Positions 62,102-64,000 of a stretch of 64,000 nt of DNA are shown here, piece after piece. The DNA comes from an uncultured Nitrospira sp. (GTDB lineage: Bacteria; Nitrospirota; Nitrospiria; Nitrospirales; Nitrospiraceae), in contig CABVRO010000003.1 of assembly GCA_902500715.1 (NCBI GenBank), forward strand, positions 1-64,000. The letters run 5' to 3'. Under the pieces are notes generated by a model. The model was not told the DNA's origin. It ran no database searches and saw nothing but the letters and a program-made list of their open reading frames with translations. The position numbers and the translations under genes were made by a program. The number at the start of each line of letters is the position of its first letter. Position 1 is the stretch's first letter.

Positions 62102-64000
62102 TCAGTCGTTTCCAAGAGGGGGAGGACTCTGCTCCGGTTCAGCAAGTGTCTGTCCCGAGGCGCGGCCTGGAACCGAAAATGGCAGTAACGCCATGGCCGG
62201 CGCGTCGAATTCGACGACAAAGGGCACATCCCCCGTCAGTGCTGTGGCCTCGAAGCGCGAGAGCGGAACTGTGGCGACTTGCTCGGGGGTCCCCCCGCAA
62301 TGACCGGGGCAGAGGTCGATCGTATCCATCACCGTGAATCGGACGGAAGGAGTCACCGTGATCGTCCCGTCGGGATTGGTTGACAGATCGGCACGGATTG
62401 TTGCATCCCGTGAATCGTTCTGCAGCGACGCCATGGCTCCGATTAGGTTCGAGAGTTGGTCTTGTCCGACCCCGCCCGCCAGGTTGCCCGGTATACCTGA
62501 CAGAAAGATCATCTCCCTCGGTCCCTTGGGCCGGTCGAGGTCATGTCGTTCGGATGACAACTGCGTGGTGAAATCGACTGCCCGAGATGCCCCGGGGGGT
62601 ATTGAATCAGGGTTCTGTTCGAGATGGCGGCGGAGCGCGCCGACGAGGTATTGCGCCGAGGAGGACGTCACGCCTGCTGCCTGGAAATCTGCTCCAAAGG
62701 ATGCCGTGATATCATCCCGCCGGGGTGAACCGCCGTTGAGATAGGTTTCCCACAACGGGACCACTCGTGCATCGACTTTTCGTTTGATTCCTTCCAGCAA
62801 TACCGGGCGAGCCCACAGCAGCTCTGCCCTGGCAATGTTGACGTTTGCAAAGGGCTGACAAAACGTCGGCGGACAGCCCGGCTCGGACCATCGTGCAGAC
62901 TGGGTGCTGGGTGAATTAGCAAGCCGATCTAATTGATTGAGCGCACCCTGCTCTGCGTGCTTGCTCAACTCTTCGGTGGGATTATCCCAGATGGCTTTGG
63001 CCGCATCAGTCCAGCTCGACGAATCCTCGTCCTCCGGGTCACGTTGGAGCGCCTGAGTGGTGCCGCCCTGCTGGATCACATGCGTGAGCTCATGGGCAAG
63101 GAGATGGCGGCCCGCTTCGGTACCCGGCGAATACTGGCCTGCACCGAAGACCACGTCCTGGCCGACAGTGTAGGCTATGGCGTGCACTCCGCGAGCCGAT
63201 GCCGCCGCTGTCGCATCGTCATGTATCCGCACCTCACCGAAATCGTGGCCGAAGCGGTTGCCGAAGAACTTGCGTACCGATGAGTCCAACGGACGACCCG
63301 GCGAGGCCAGGACATGCTGAACCGACGACAGGGAATCGGCGGATCGTGTCGTCTGTGGAGCAACTTGACGCTGCGCGACTGCCGGAGGCGCCACCGGCGC
63401 GCCAGGCGGGGGCTGCTTCGACGACTTTGCACTCTTGCACTCCCGCTTGGTCAGGACCAGGAACCCATCCGGGCAATGGTAGTCGTAAAAGCAGAGCGGC
63501 GTCGCGGCGGGCGGCGTTTCGGTGACGAACGGCCCAGGCCCCATGCCGACCACGATATCGGTGGCCCGCACGATGACTCGCACCACCAACCCGTCGCTGA
63601 AATAGACGAAGCAGCCGTAGTTCCCGTTCGACGCTGGCGGCTCGCACCTGATTTTTTCCACTGTTGCCTGGGAAGTCGGTGTGATGTCGTGCTGCACGTA
63701 TGTTTCAGCAGCCCGCTTGCTGATGCTCTCCGGATCCTTACGCCAACTCGGACAGCGACTGCCGCCCTCGTCGGTCACTTCCTCCTTCGGCGCAGCCGCA
63801 TCGGAGGTCGCTTGCTCTCCGACCGGCAGCGATTCTTCTCTCGAGGCGCGGCTCAACAGGCCGCCTGCCCCGGCTAGACGGCGCTGAACAAGGTGACCCG
63901 GCGACGGCTGAGGAAACGCAGCCCGATCGGTCGGCATTCGCATGACCAGGTCTGCCACCCGATCCGCCTCTTGCTCGTACGCATCACCGGGCTCGTTGAT
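62102..64000 (-). CDS. DUF4157 protein, 5' end beyond the window
   Basis: The frame is open to the right edge. Reading from 64000 it begins INEPGDAYEQEADR followed by VADLVMRMP, the well-known repeat at the start of DUF4157 proteins, so the gene starts further upstream; the apparent GTG at 63958 is internal. DUF4157 proper is LDSSVRKFFGNRFGHDFGEV to LLAHELTHVIQQG with the HELTH metal motif. Between them are a Cys-containing region (CFYDYHCPDGFLVLTKREC) and after it about 300 residues with no known domain. It is the most upstream visible gene of the eCIS operon. Confidence 0.85.
   Translation of the reverse strand: MNEPGDAYEQEADRVADLVMRMPTDRAAFPQPSPGHLVQRRLAGAGGLLSRASREESLPVGEQATSDAAAPKEEVTDEGGSRCPSWRKDPESISKRAAETYVQHDITPTSQATVEKIRCEPPASNGNYGCFVYFSDGLVVRVIVRATDIVVGMGPGPFVTETPPAATPLCFYDYHCPDGFLVLTKRECKSAKSSKQPPPGAPVAPPAVAQRQVAPQTTRSADSLSSVQHVLASPGRPLDSSVRKFFGNRFGHDFGEVRIHDDATAAASARGVHAIAYTVGQDVVFGAGQYSPGTEAGRHLLAHELTHVIQQGGTTQALQRDPEDEDSSSWTDAAKAIWDNPTEELSKHAEQGALNQLDRLANSPSTQSARWSEPGCPPTFCQPFANVNIARAELLWARPVLLEGIKRKVDARVVPLWETYLNGGSPRRDDITASFGADFQAAGVTSSSAQYLVGALRRHLEQNPDSIPPGASRAVDFTTQLSSERHDLDRPKGPREMIFLSGIPGNLAGGVGQDQLSNLIGAMASLQNDSRDATIRADLSTNPDGTITVTPSVRFTVMDTIDLCPGHCGGTPEQVATVPLSRFEATALTGDVPFVVEFDAPAMALLPFSVPGRASGQTLAEPEQSPPPLGND

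Noticed and set aside
44743-64000. Prophage interpretation of the tail gene cluster
   Set aside because: No capsid, portal, terminase, integrase or lysis genes are seen, and DUF4157, CIS-tube and TIGR02243-type proteins point to an eCIS.

Overview
The window looks like a chromosome segment of a Nitrospirota bacterium, most likely Nitrospira or a close relative. This is an inference from gene content (a long heme/siroheme operon, paired bifunctional-nuclease genes, several B12-type radical SAM proteins, Rieske and DUF3365-type heme proteins), from the GC-rich codon use and from the dispersed palindromes. No rRNA or ribosomal marker long enough to settle the genus is present.

Region 1 (1-8.5 kb) is a tetrapyrrole operon on the minus strand: ccsA-like, hemA, hemC, a cobA-hemD fusion, a CBS protein, hemB, ribF and the start of tilS. 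Together they make uroporphyrinogen III and feed it to siroheme and heme. A divergent RsmI-like methylase and a TusA-like protein lie on the upstream side. Region 2 (8.5-18.9 kb) is core housekeeping: tRNA-Leu, an iron-trafficking-like protein, two tandem DUF151 nucleases, rplM-rpsI, argC-argJ, rpsB-tsf-pyrH-frr and alr. Region 3 (18.9-30.3 kb) holds many small single genes (DUF4403, thiamine-binding, siroheme dehydrogenase, CcmI-like, HNH, Rieske, 2Fe-2S ferredoxin, moaB, CBS, MDR dehydrogenase, PhzF, radical SAM), often facing each other across imperfect palindromes of about 120 bp.

Region 4 (30.3-44.7 kb) is accessory. It has two tandem B12-binding radical SAM paralogues, a YnfA protein flanked by a second palindrome family, an Mrr restriction enzyme, a RES-Xre toxin-antitoxin pair with a readable promoter/operator, a REP-associated (HUH) transposase, secreted proteins, an AraC remnant and a broken histidine kinase joined to a broken radical SAM gene.

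Region 5 (44.7-64 kb) is the baseplate half of an extracellular contractile injection system (eCIS) on the minus strand. Read in transcription order it has a DUF4157 protein cut by the window edge, a CIS tube/hub-adaptor, a LysM protein, a gpD-like hub, a gpV-like spike, a PAAR-like tip, gp25, two baseplate-J-type wedge proteins, a gpI-like protein carrying beta-helix repeats, a DUF6519/beta-helix giant, a small coiled-coil protein and a DUF4157 protein with a JAMM-like C-terminus that is the best candidate cargo toxin. Sheath, tube, tape-measure and AAA ATPase genes are not in the window and are expected beyond position 64000.
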